From an uncultured Micromonospora sp. (GTDB taxonomy: Bacteria > Actinomycetota > Actinomycetes > Mycobacteriales > Micromonosporaceae), in assembly GCA_937951935.1 (NCBI GenBank), contig CALGAM010000240.1, forward strand, positions 1-5,067: 5,067 nt of DNA, written 5' to 3'. Below the pieces are notes generated by a model, which was not told the DNA's origin, did no database searches, and was given only the letters and a program-made list of their open reading frames with translations. Positions 1-4,459 of the stretch are shown here, in pieces. The translations under genes were made by a program, and so were the position numbers. Position 1 is the first letter of the stretch, and every line of letters begins with the position of its first letter.

Positions 1-2
1 CT

Positions 3-1358
3 GTGAAGAGCACCGTCGAGACTCTGAGCCCGACGCGCGTGCGGCTCGCCATCGAGGTGCCGTTCGTCGAGCTCGAGCCGAGCCTCAAGAAGGCGTACCG
101 GACGATCGCCCAGCAGGTCAACGTGCCCGGCTTCCGGCGCGGCAGGGTGCCGGCCGCCGTCATCGACCAGCGGATCGGCCGTGGCGCGGTGCTCAACGAG
201 GCCGTCCAGGAGGCCATTCCGGAGAAGTTTCTGGCCGCGGTCCGCGAGCACGACGTCAAGACCCTGGGCCGCCCCGAGGTGGAGATCACCGAGTTCAGCG
301 ACGGCGACTCCCTGAAGTTCACCGCCGAGATCGACGTTCGCCCGCAGATCACGGTCCCCGACCTCGCCACGGTCGAGGTGACCGTCGACGAGCTGCAGGT
401 CGGCGACAGCGAGATCGACACCCAGGTGAGCAACCTCCGGAACCGGTTCGCCACGCTGAAGACGGTTCAGCGGCCCGCCCAGGAGGGCGACTACGTGCAG
501 ATCGACCTGGAGGCCACCGTCGACGGCAAGCCGGTGCCGGGCGGCTCGGCCACCAACATCTCGCACGAGGTCGGCAGCAAGCAGCTGCTGCCCGGGTTGG
601 ACGAGGTGCTGGTCGGGCTGTCCGCCGGGGAGTCGAAGACCTTCGTCACCCAGCTCGTCGGTGGTGAGTTCGCCGGCCAGGACGCCGACGTCTCGGTGAC
701 GGTCCGCACCGTCAAGGAGAAGGAACTTCCCGAGCTGAACGACGAGTTCGCCCAGCTCGCGAGCGAGTTCGACACTCTTGAGGAGCTTCGCGACGACATC
801 CGGCAGCGGATCACCCGGACCAAGCGGGTGGAGCAGATCTACGCGGCCCGGGACAAGGCCCTGGAGCAGCTCGTCGCGGCGGCCGAGGTACCGGCCCCCG
901 AGGGGGTCGTCCGGGACGAGGTCGCACACCGTAAGCAGGCGATGGTCGACCAGCTGGAGCGGATGGGCGCCTCGCTGGAGGAGTACCTCTCCGCGGAGAA
1001 CAAGACCGAGGAGCAGATCGACGCCGAGCTGACCGAGGCCGCGACCCAGGGTGTCAAGATCCAGCTGCTGCTGGACGCCTACGCCGACGCCGAGCAGGTG
1101 CAGGTCAGCGACGACGAGTTCGGCCGCGAGATCATCCACCGGGCCCAGCACGCCGGCATGCCACCGCAGAAGTACTACGACCAGCTGGTGCGCGCCGGTA
1201 CCGCGGCCGCCGTCTACGGCGATGTCCGCCGGGGCAAGGCACTGGCGCTGATCATGGAACGGATCAAGATCACGGATTCGGCGGGTAACCCGGTCAGCCT
1301 GGACGAGATCCGTACGGCGACGGCGACCGACGGCCACGAGCACGAGCACGAGCACTGA
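3..1358 (+). CDS. tig: Trigger factor, ribosome-associated chaperone and peptidyl-prolyl isomerase
   Basis: This 451-residue protein binds at the ribosomal exit tunnel, shields emerging chains and has prolyl isomerase activity. Three family domains are visible. The N-terminal ribosome-binding domain (about 1-115) opens MKSTVETLSPTRVRL and carries the signature loop GFRRGRVP at 43-50, which contacts the ribosome in this family. The FKBP-like isomerase domain (about 161-241) runs from GDYVQIDLEATVDGK through LPGLDEVLVGLSAGE. The helical C-terminal chaperone domain (about 242-430) begins LPELNDEFAQLASEFDTLEELR. The length is typical of actinobacterial homologues. The GTG start gives the usual MKSTVE N-terminus, so the gene looks complete, although only two bases upstream are visible and its promoter and ribosome site lie outside. 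The last seven residues, HEHEHEH, form a charged, histidine-rich tail. The product is certain; the tail's role is unknown. Confidence 0.97.
   Translation: MKSTVETLSPTRVRLAIEVPFVELEPSLKKAYRTIAQQVNVPGFRRGRVPAAVIDQRIGRGAVLNEAVQEAIPEKFLAAVREHDVKTLGRPEVEITEFSDGDSLKFTAEIDVRPQITVPDLATVEVTVDELQVGDSEIDTQVSNLRNRFATLKTVQRPAQEGDYVQIDLEATVDGKPVPGGSATNISHEVGSKQLLPGLDEVLVGLSAGESKTFVTQLVGGEFAGQDADVSVTVRTVKEKELPELNDEFAQLASEFDTLEELRDDIRQRITRTKRVEQIYAARDKALEQLVAAAEVPAPEGVVRDEVAHRKQAMVDQLERMGASLEEYLSAENKTEEQIDAELTEAATQGVKIQLLLDAYADAEQVQVSDDEFGREIIHRAQHAGMPPQKYYDQLVRAGTAAAVYGDVRRGKALALIMERIKITDSAGNPVSLDEIRTATATDGHEHEHEH
1335..1355 (+). repeat. CACGAG hexamer microrepeat encoding the His-Glu tail of trigger factor
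   Basis: Three tandem CACGAG units plus a final CAC directly precede the tig stop codon and encode HEHEHEH (residues 445-451). The perfect repeat could gain or lose units by slippage in two-residue steps without changing frame. His/Glu tails can bind divalent metals such as nickel or zinc, but nothing here shows that this one does. Confidence 0.85.
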
Positions 1359-1372
1359 TGTCCCGGTCGGTT

Positions 1373-1417
1373 GGGCTCGACGGCTGGCGGCCGACCCGCA
1401 TCCGGCCCGCCGAGCCC
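1373..1417 (+). terminator. Hairpin after tig, possible terminator without a T-run
   Basis: GGGCTCGACGG (1373-1383) pairs with CCGCCGAGCCC (1407-1417) over 10 of 11 positions, starting 15 nt after the tig stop. The 23-nt loop has further internal complementarity. No T-run follows. Such U-less hairpins are common after genes in high-GC actinobacteria and may slow polymerase, assist Rho or protect the mRNA 3' end. Separation of tig from clpP1 is inferred from this hairpin together with the promoter signals downstream. Confidence 0.4.
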
Positions 1418-1419
1418 TC

Positions 1420-1431
1420 CGGCGTACGCCG
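1420..1431. promoter_or_regulatory. 12-bp perfect palindrome upstream of the clpP1 promoter
   Basis: CGGCGTACGCCG reads the same on both strands and lies 12 bp upstream of the ClgR-type site. It could be a protein-binding site or simply form a small hairpin (four-base stem, GTAC loop) extending the tig 3' structure. Palindromes this short arise by chance in GC-rich DNA, so I only note it. Confidence 0.3.
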
Positions 1432-1443
1432 CCTGGGCGACTG

Positions 1444-1457
1444 CGCTGAGAGCGAAC
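1444..1457 (+). promoter_or_regulatory. Probable ClgR operator upstream of clpP1-clpP2
   Basis: CGCTGAGAGCGAAC contains the dyad CGCT-GAG-AGCG and fits the core CGCYNANRGCG plus the A/T-A/T-G/C tail of the actinobacterial ClgR consensus as I recall it from Corynebacterium. ClgR is an XRE-type activator of clp and lon genes in Streptomyces, Corynebacterium and Mycobacterium. The site is centred about 59 bp upstream of the transcription start predicted from the -10 at 1496-1501, a sensible distance for activation. The match is seen in the sequence. Regulation is inferred, and the clgR gene itself is not in this window. Confidence 0.72.
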
Positions 1458-1474
1458 AGGAGCCGGACAGGTGC

Positions 1475-1501
1475 GTGACGACCCTCGTCAGCGGTTAGTG
1501 T
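1475..1501 (+). promoter_or_regulatory. Candidate clpP1-clpP2 promoter
   Basis: TAGTGT at 1496-1501 fits the actinobacterial -10 pattern TANNNT. GTGACG at 1475-1480 resembles TTGACA at four of six positions but leaves a short 15-bp spacer, as expected for a weak promoter needing an activator. Transcription would start near 1508 and leave about 28 nt before the clpP1 ATG. A start there excludes the in-frame GTG codons at 1471 and 1498 as translation starts on this transcript. Confidence 0.45.
1476..1490. promoter_or_regulatory. Perfect inverted repeat over the presumed clpP1 -35 region
   Basis: TGACGA (1476-1481) and TCGTCA (1485-1490) are perfect reverse complements separated by CCC. The 15-bp dyad covers the weak -35 element and ends five bases before the candidate -10. 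A protein bound here would block polymerase, or contact it as an activator. It does not resemble the ClgR site next to it, so if real it implies a second regulator. No regulator is identified. Confidence 0.4.
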
Positions 1502-1525
1502 CGGGCCTAGGACGGCACAGAGAGC

Positions 1526-1530
1526 GAAGG
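1526..1530 (+). promoter_or_regulatory. clpP1 ribosome binding site
   Basis: GAAGG lies six bases before ATG 1537 and is the only credible Shine-Dalgarno for this reading frame. It supports the ATG over the upstream GTG codons at 1471 and 1498. Confidence 0.75.
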
Positions 1531-1536
1531 GCTGCC

Positions 1537-2181
1537 ATGACTGGTTCAGACTTCTCGGCTTTACCCAGGCGGGTCCTCGAAGCCCGCATCGGGGACACCT
1601 TCGGTGGCAACCTTGACGATGCGGTCTACAACCGTCTGCTCAAGGAGCGGATCATCTTCCTGGGCAGCGAGGTGACCGACCAGGTCGCCAACCGCATCTG
1701 CGCGCAGCTGCTGCTGCTCGCCGCGGAGGACCCCGAACGTGACATCAACCTGTGGATCAACTCGCCGGGTGGGTCGGTCTACTCGGGCATGGCGATCTAC
1801 GACACGATGCAGTTCATCGACAACGACGTCTCGACCGTGGCACTGGGCATGGCAGCCTCCATGGGCCAGCTGCTGCTCTGCGCCGGCACCAAGGGCAAGC
1901 GGTACGCGCTGCCCCACGCCCGGATCATGATGCACCAGCCCTCCGGCGGTATGGGCGGTACCGCGTCCGACATCGCCATCCAGGCCGAGCAGATGCTCTA
2001 CACCAAGCGGATGTTCCAGGAGCGGGTGGCCTTCCACACGGGTCAGACCCAGGAGCAGATCGAGGCTGACTCGGACCGTGACCGGTGGTTCACCGCCCAG
2101 GAGGCCCTCGACTACGGCTTCATCGACAAGGTGATCTCCGGGGCCGCCCAGGTTCCGGAAGGCGCCGGGACCCTGAGCTGA
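1537..2181 (+). CDS. clpP1: ATP-dependent Clp protease proteolytic subunit ClpP1
   Basis: This is a 214-residue serine peptidase of family S14. It forms heptameric rings that, in actinobacteria studied, stack with ClpP2 rings into a mixed tetradecamer. The triad is visible: Ser108 in GMAASMG, His133 in MMHQP and Asp182 in SDRDRW. The Ser-His (25) and His-Asp (49) spacings equal those of E. coli ClpP. NSPGGSV (76-81) supplies the oxyanion/substrate-binding segment. The ATG at 1537 is chosen because it has a well-placed ribosome site and the expected N-terminus; the frame is open back to GTG 1471, but that extension reads like leader DNA and overlaps promoter signals. The segment before LDDAVYNRLL is about 15 residues longer than in the M. 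tuberculosis ClpP1 I remember and may include a processed propeptide. ClgR control is likely. Confidence 0.96.
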   Translation: MTGSDFSALPRRVLEARIGDTFGGNLDDAVYNRLLKERIIFLGSEVTDQVANRICAQLLLLAAEDPERDINLWINSPGGSVYSGMAIYDTMQFIDNDVSTVALGMAASMGQLLLCAGTKGKRYALPHARIMMHQPSGGMGGTASDIAIQAEQMLYTKRMFQERVAFHTGQTQEQIEADSDRDRWFTAQEALDYGFIDKVISGAAQVPEGAGTLS

Positions 2182-2185
2182 GGAG
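2181..2185 (+). promoter_or_regulatory. clpP2 ribosome binding site overlapping the clpP1 stop
   Basis: AGGAG shares its first base with the clpP1 TGA stop (2179-2181) and lies seven bases before ATG 2193. The strong match fixes the clpP2 start. A ribosome ending clpP1 would sit on this site, which favours coupled translation and balanced production of the two subunits. Confidence 0.8.
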
Positions 2186-2192
2186 CTTGACG

Positions 2193-2858
2193 ATGATCGA
2201 TCACAGCCTGCCGTCGTCCGGCTTCCAGCCGGTGCACAACCGGTACGTCCTTCCCTCCTTCGTGGAGCGCACGTCGTACGGCGTCAAGGAGTCCAACCCG
2301 TACAACAAGCTCTTCGAGGACCGGATCATCTTCCTCGGCGTCCAGGTGGACGACGCGTCGGCCAACGACGTGATGGCCCAGCTGCTGACGCTGGAGGGGA
2401 CCGACCCGGACCGCGACATCATCATGTACATCAACTCGCCGGGTGGCTCCTTCACGGCCATGACGGCGATCTACGACACGATGCAGTACGTCCGACCGGA
2501 CATCCAGACCGTCTGCCTCGGCCAGGCGGCCAGCGCCGCCGCGGTGCTGCTGGCGGCCGGCACGCCCGGCAAGCGGATGGCGTTGCCGAACTCCCGGATC
2601 ATCATCCACCAGCCGGCGACCGAGGGCGGCTACGGCCAGGGCTCGGACATCGAGATCCAGGCCCGGGAGATCCTCCGGATGCGCAGCCAGCTGGAGGAGA
2701 TGCTCGCGCGGCACTCCAAGCAGCCCATCGAGCGGGTCCGCAAGGACATCGACCGCGACAAGTTCATGACGGCCGAGGAGGCTCGGGAGTACGGGCTGGT
2801 CGACACCATCCTGACCAGCCGGAAGAAGGGCTTGCTCGCCGCCAACGCGGCAAGCTGA
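2193..2858 (+). CDS. clpP2: ATP-dependent Clp protease proteolytic subunit ClpP2
   Basis: This is a 221-residue second ClpP paralogue (peptidase family S14), the partner ring of ClpP1. The triad is intact: Ser114 in QAASAAA, His139 in IIIHQP and Asp189 in DIDRDKF, with one extra residue in the loop after His compared with ClpP1. Small residues follow the nucleophile (SAAA) where ClpP1 has SMGQ, which is how I recall actinobacterial ClpP2. NSPGGSF occupies 81-87. The N-terminus carries about 40 residues before KLFEDRIIFLG, including RYVLPSFVERTSYGVKESNPYN, longer than the ClpP1 leader and probably containing a propeptide. In mycobacteria the ClpP2 face docks the ATPase, so this subunit probably receives ClpX here too. 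The frame is open upstream to 2085, but only ATG 2193 has a ribosome site; it starts 11 nt after clpP1 in the same operon. Confidence 0.96.
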   Translation: MIDHSLPSSGFQPVHNRYVLPSFVERTSYGVKESNPYNKLFEDRIIFLGVQVDDASANDVMAQLLTLEGTDPDRDIIMYINSPGGSFTAMTAIYDTMQYVRPDIQTVCLGQAASAAAVLLAAGTPGKRMALPNSRIIIHQPATEGGYGQGSDIEIQAREILRMRSQLEEMLARHSKQPIERVRKDIDRDKFMTAEEAREYGLVDTILTSRKKGLLAANAAS

Positions 2859-2867
2859 ACAAGCTGG

Positions 2868-2921
2868 GTCAGGGGCCGGTCCGGCGTGGGCGTCACGGCT
2901 GGCCCCTGACACGCCCGTTTT
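2868..2921 (+). terminator. Strong hairpin after clpP2, followed by a short T-run
   Basis: The stem pairs 2868-2881 with 2897-2910: GTCAGGGGCC against GGCCCCTGAC is perfect over ten pairs, extended by four more including two G-U pairs, around a 15-nt loop. It begins ten bases after the clpP2 stop. TTTT at 2918-2921 follows after an eight-base gap, further away than in a classical intrinsic terminator. The most likely role is partial or full termination of clpP1-clpP2, leaving clpX to its own promoter. Confidence 0.62.
2886..2921 (+). terminator. Alternative hairpin abutting the T-run, exclusive with the previous one
   Basis: GGGCGT (2888-2893), in the loop of the larger hairpin, is perfectly complementary to ACGCCC (2911-2916). 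Two G-U pairs extend it to 2886/2918, around a 17-nt loop containing the larger hairpin's 3' arm. It runs directly into TTTT, so it has better terminator geometry but a weaker stem. Both stems cannot fully form together. Its use in the cell is inferred only. Confidence 0.35.
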
Positions 2922-2931
2922 GGGGGTCGGA

Positions 2932-2956
2932 GAAACCTCGCGCAGCGGGTAACGTC
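2932..2956 (+). promoter_or_regulatory. Weak candidate clpX promoter
   Basis: GAAAC (2932-2936) and CGTC (2953-2956), 16 bases apart, resemble the GGAAC-N16/17-CGTC layout of extracytoplasmic-function sigma factor promoters, with one mismatch in the -35. An overlapping TAACGT (2950-2955) also fits the housekeeping -10 pattern TANNNT, but without a recognisable -35. Clp genes belong to stress-sigma regulons in some actinobacteria, which makes this plausible. Matches this short are frequent by chance. Confidence 0.25.
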
Positions 2957-3013
2957 GGTTCTGTACCGCCCACCGCTGGTCGGGACCGGCCGGCGAGGAA
3001 GACCGACGGGGCA

Positions 3014-3019
3014 TACCGT
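3014..3019 (+). promoter_or_regulatory. Second candidate -10 element for clpX
   Basis: TACCGT fits TANNNT and would start transcription near 3026, giving a leader of about 45 nt. No -35 is visible at normal spacing. I cannot choose between this and the candidate at 2932-2956. Confidence 0.22.
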
Positions 3020-3024
3020 CCGCA

Positions 3025-3048
3025 GGCCAGGGCCTTACGGGGCCGGCC
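3025..3048 (+). other. GC-rich leader hairpin upstream of clpX
   Basis: GGCC at 3025-3028 and 3031-3034 can pair with GGCC at 3045-3048 and 3041-3044, giving eight G-C pairs with a two-base bulge and a TTACGG loop. It ends nine bases before the clpX Shine-Dalgarno and overlaps none of it. It could stabilise or modulate the leader, but GC-rich DNA readily yields such stems. Confidence 0.3.
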
Positions 3049-3049
3049 G

Positions 3050-3070
3050 ATGAGCGCAGGGAGAACGTAG
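3050..3070 (+). other. Six-codon mini-ORF whose stop abuts the clpX start
   Basis: ATG at 3050 opens a reading frame encoding MSAGRT and ends in TAG at 3068-3070, immediately before and in frame with the clpX GTG. GGGG seven bases before the ATG is a weak ribosome site. The clpX Shine-Dalgarno lies inside the mini-ORF. It may be translated as a leader peptide coupling ribosomes onto clpX, or it may be chance. The TAG also proves that clpX cannot start further upstream. Confidence 0.25.
3058..3063 (+). promoter_or_regulatory. clpX ribosome binding site
   Basis: AGGGAG lies seven bases before GTG 3071. Together with the in-frame TAG at 3068-3070, and no other start codon before the conserved zinc finger, it fixes the GTG as the clpX start. 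Confidence 0.78.
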
Positions 3071-4360
3071 GTGGCACGGATCGGCGACGGCGGCGACCTA
3101 CTCAAATGTTCCTTCTGCGGCAAGTCGCAGAAGCAGGTCAAGAAGCTCATCGCAGGGCCGGGGGTCTACATCTGCGACGAGTGCATCGACCTCTGCAACG
3201 AGATCATCGAAGAGGAGCAGGCCGAGTCCGGCGAGGTGAAGTGGGAAGAGCTTCCCAAGCCGATGGAGATCTGCCAGTTCCTCGACCAGTACGTCGTGGG
3301 GCAGGAGCAGGCCAAGAAGGCGCTGTCGGTCGCCGTCTACAACCACTACAAGCGCATCCAGGCGGAGGCGGCCGGCCACGGCTCCGGTGACACGGTCGAG
3401 CTGGCCAAGTCCAACATCCTGCTGATCGGCCCCACGGGGTGTGGCAAGACCCACCTCGCGCAGACCCTGGCCCGGATGCTCAACGTCCCGTTCGCCATCG
3501 CCGACGCGACCGCGTTGACCGAGGCGGGCTACGTCGGCGAGGACGTCGAGAACATCCTGCTCAAGCTCATTCAGGCCGCCGACTACGACATCAAGCGGGC
3601 CGAGACCGGGATCATCTACATCGACGAGGTCGACAAGATCGCGAGGAAGTCGGAGAACCCGTCGATCACCCGGGACGTCTCCGGCGAGGGGGTTCAGCAG
3701 GCGCTCCTGAAGATCCTGGAGGGCACGGTCGCGAACGTGCCGCCGCAGGGCGGTCGTAAGCACCCGCACCAGGAGTTCATCCAGATCGACACGACGAACG
3801 TCCTGTTCATCTGTGGTGGCGCGTTCGCCGGGCTGGACCAGATCATCGAGGCCCGTACCGGTCAGGGCGGCCTCGGCTTCGGCGCTCACCTGCGCTCGGT
3901 CTCCGAGCGGTCCACCGACGACATCTTCAGCCAGGTGATGCCGGAGGACATGCTGAAGTTCGGCCTGATCCCGGAGTTCATCGGCCGGCTTCCCGTGATC
4001 ACGAGCGTGCGGAGCCTGGACCGGGACGCCCTGGTCCGGATCCTCACCGAACCGCGTAACGCGCTGGTCCGGCAGTACCAGCGTCTCTTCGAGCTGGACG
4101 GCGTGGAGCTGGAGTTCGAGCCGGCGGCGTTGGAGGCGATCGCCGACCAGGCGTTGCTGCGGGGCACCGGAGCCCGTGGGCTCCGGGCCATCCTCGAGGA
4201 GGTCCTCCTCTCGGTGATGTACGAGGTACCGAGCAACCCGAACGCCGCCCGGGTCCTGATCACCCGGGAGGTCGTGATGGAGAACGTCTACCCGACCATC
4301 GTGCCGCGGGAGTTCACGGGGCGTCGGGCCCGGCGCGATCGCGAGGAGAAGTCCGCCTGA
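3071..4360 (+). CDS. clpX: ATP-dependent Clp protease ATP-binding subunit ClpX
   Basis: This 429-residue AAA+ unfoldase forms hexamers that recognise tagged or adaptor-delivered substrates and thread them into the ClpP chamber. The N-terminal zinc-binding domain has Cys13, Cys16, Cys35 and Cys38. The AAA+ module has Walker A GPTGCGKT (120-127, Cys124 where E. coli has Ser, normal in actinobacteria), Walker B IIYIDE (Asp185, Glu186), the substrate-gripping pore loop GYVGED (153-158) and the second pore loop RKH (229-231). LGF (268-270) matches the IGF-type loop that docks into ClpP. Arg306 in PEFIGR is the likely arginine finger and Arg369 in GTGARG the sensor-2 arginine. The C-terminus (RRARRDREEKSA) is basic and charged. 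The length is standard. The gene lies 212 nt after clpP2, beyond a probable terminator, so it is likely transcribed at least partly on its own. Confidence 0.98.
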   Translation: MARIGDGGDLLKCSFCGKSQKQVKKLIAGPGVYICDECIDLCNEIIEEEQAESGEVKWEELPKPMEICQFLDQYVVGQEQAKKALSVAVYNHYKRIQAEAAGHGSGDTVELAKSNILLIGPTGCGKTHLAQTLARMLNVPFAIADATALTEAGYVGEDVENILLKLIQAADYDIKRAETGIIYIDEVDKIARKSENPSITRDVSGEGVQQALLKILEGTVANVPPQGGRKHPHQEFIQIDTTNVLFICGGAFAGLDQIIEARTGQGGLGFGAHLRSVSERSTDDIFSQVMPEDMLKFGLIPEFIGRLPVITSVRSLDRDALVRILTEPRNALVRQYQRLFELDGVELEFEPAALEAIADQALLRGTGARGLRAILEEVLLSVMYEVPSNPNAARVLITREVVMENVYPTIVPREFTGRRARRDREEKSA

Positions 4361-4368
4361 CCAATCGT

Positions 4369-4400
4369 CCCGTTTTCGGGCGGTCCGGTCCGACCGGGTC
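4369..4400 (+). terminator. Tandem hairpins after clpX
   Basis: CCCG-TTTT-CGGG (4369-4380) is a perfect four-pair stem with a T loop. It is followed by a second stem pairing 4382-4388 with 4394-4400 (CCGG/CCGG core, two G-U pairs, TCCGA loop). Only a short TCTTGG stretch follows rather than a true T-run. The pair begins nine bases after the clpX stop. It is probably the end of the clpX transcript, with moderate certainty. Confidence 0.42.
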
Positions 4401-4447
4401 TTGGTGCGCTCGGCGACTACGCTCTGGTCGTTTCCGTTCTCTGTCCG

Positions 4448-4453
4448 TAGGCT
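4448..4453 (+). promoter_or_regulatory. Candidate -10 element for leaderless transcription of the amidase gene
   Basis: TAGGCT fits TANNNT, and exactly six bases separate it from ATG 4460, so the predicted transcription start is the A of the start codon. This is the usual geometry of leaderless genes in actinobacteria. The ribosome site otherwise available is only AGG. An alternative -10, TACGCT at 4418-4423, would give a leader of about 30 nt. No good -35 is seen for either. Confidence 0.5.
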
Positions 4454-4459
4454 CGGCGC

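Noticed and set aside
1471..1536. N-terminal extension of ClpP1 from the in-frame GTG at 1471 or 1498
   Set aside because: There is no ribosome site before either GTG, the region carries a perfect dyad and a -10 element, and ATG 1537 has GAAGG at ideal spacing and gives the normal N-terminus.
1359..1536. tRNA, small RNA gene, CRISPR repeats or mobile-element ends in the gaps
   Set aside because: None of the three gaps contains a cloverleaf, a repeat-spacer pattern, transposon-like terminal repeats or target duplications. Their content is accounted for by hairpins and promoter-like elements.
1561..2037. Minus-strand open frame inside clpP1
   Set aside because: It is an antisense shadow of clpP1, His/Val/Asp-rich and without family resemblance.
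2085..2192. N-terminal extension of ClpP2 back into clpP1
   Set aside because: The extra residues are the out-of-frame reading of clpP1 codons. ATG 2193 has AGGAG seven bases upstream.
2868..2916. A stable H-type pseudoknot combining both clpP2-clpX stems
   Set aside because: The second stem's 3' arm follows the 14-pair stem with no linker, which cannot span the stem. The two folds are better treated as alternatives.
2112..3077. A 321-codon open frame on the minus strand across clpP2 and the clpP2-clpX gap
   Set aside because: It lies opposite a certain clpP2, has low-complexity Arg/Val/His-rich translation and no recognisable motif, so it is a shadow frame.
3428..3454. Cys in the ClpX Walker A motif (GPTGCGKT) as a possible defect or redox switch
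   Set aside because: The same Cys occurs in mycobacterial ClpX as I recall it, so it is the normal actinobacterial form and not a lesion.
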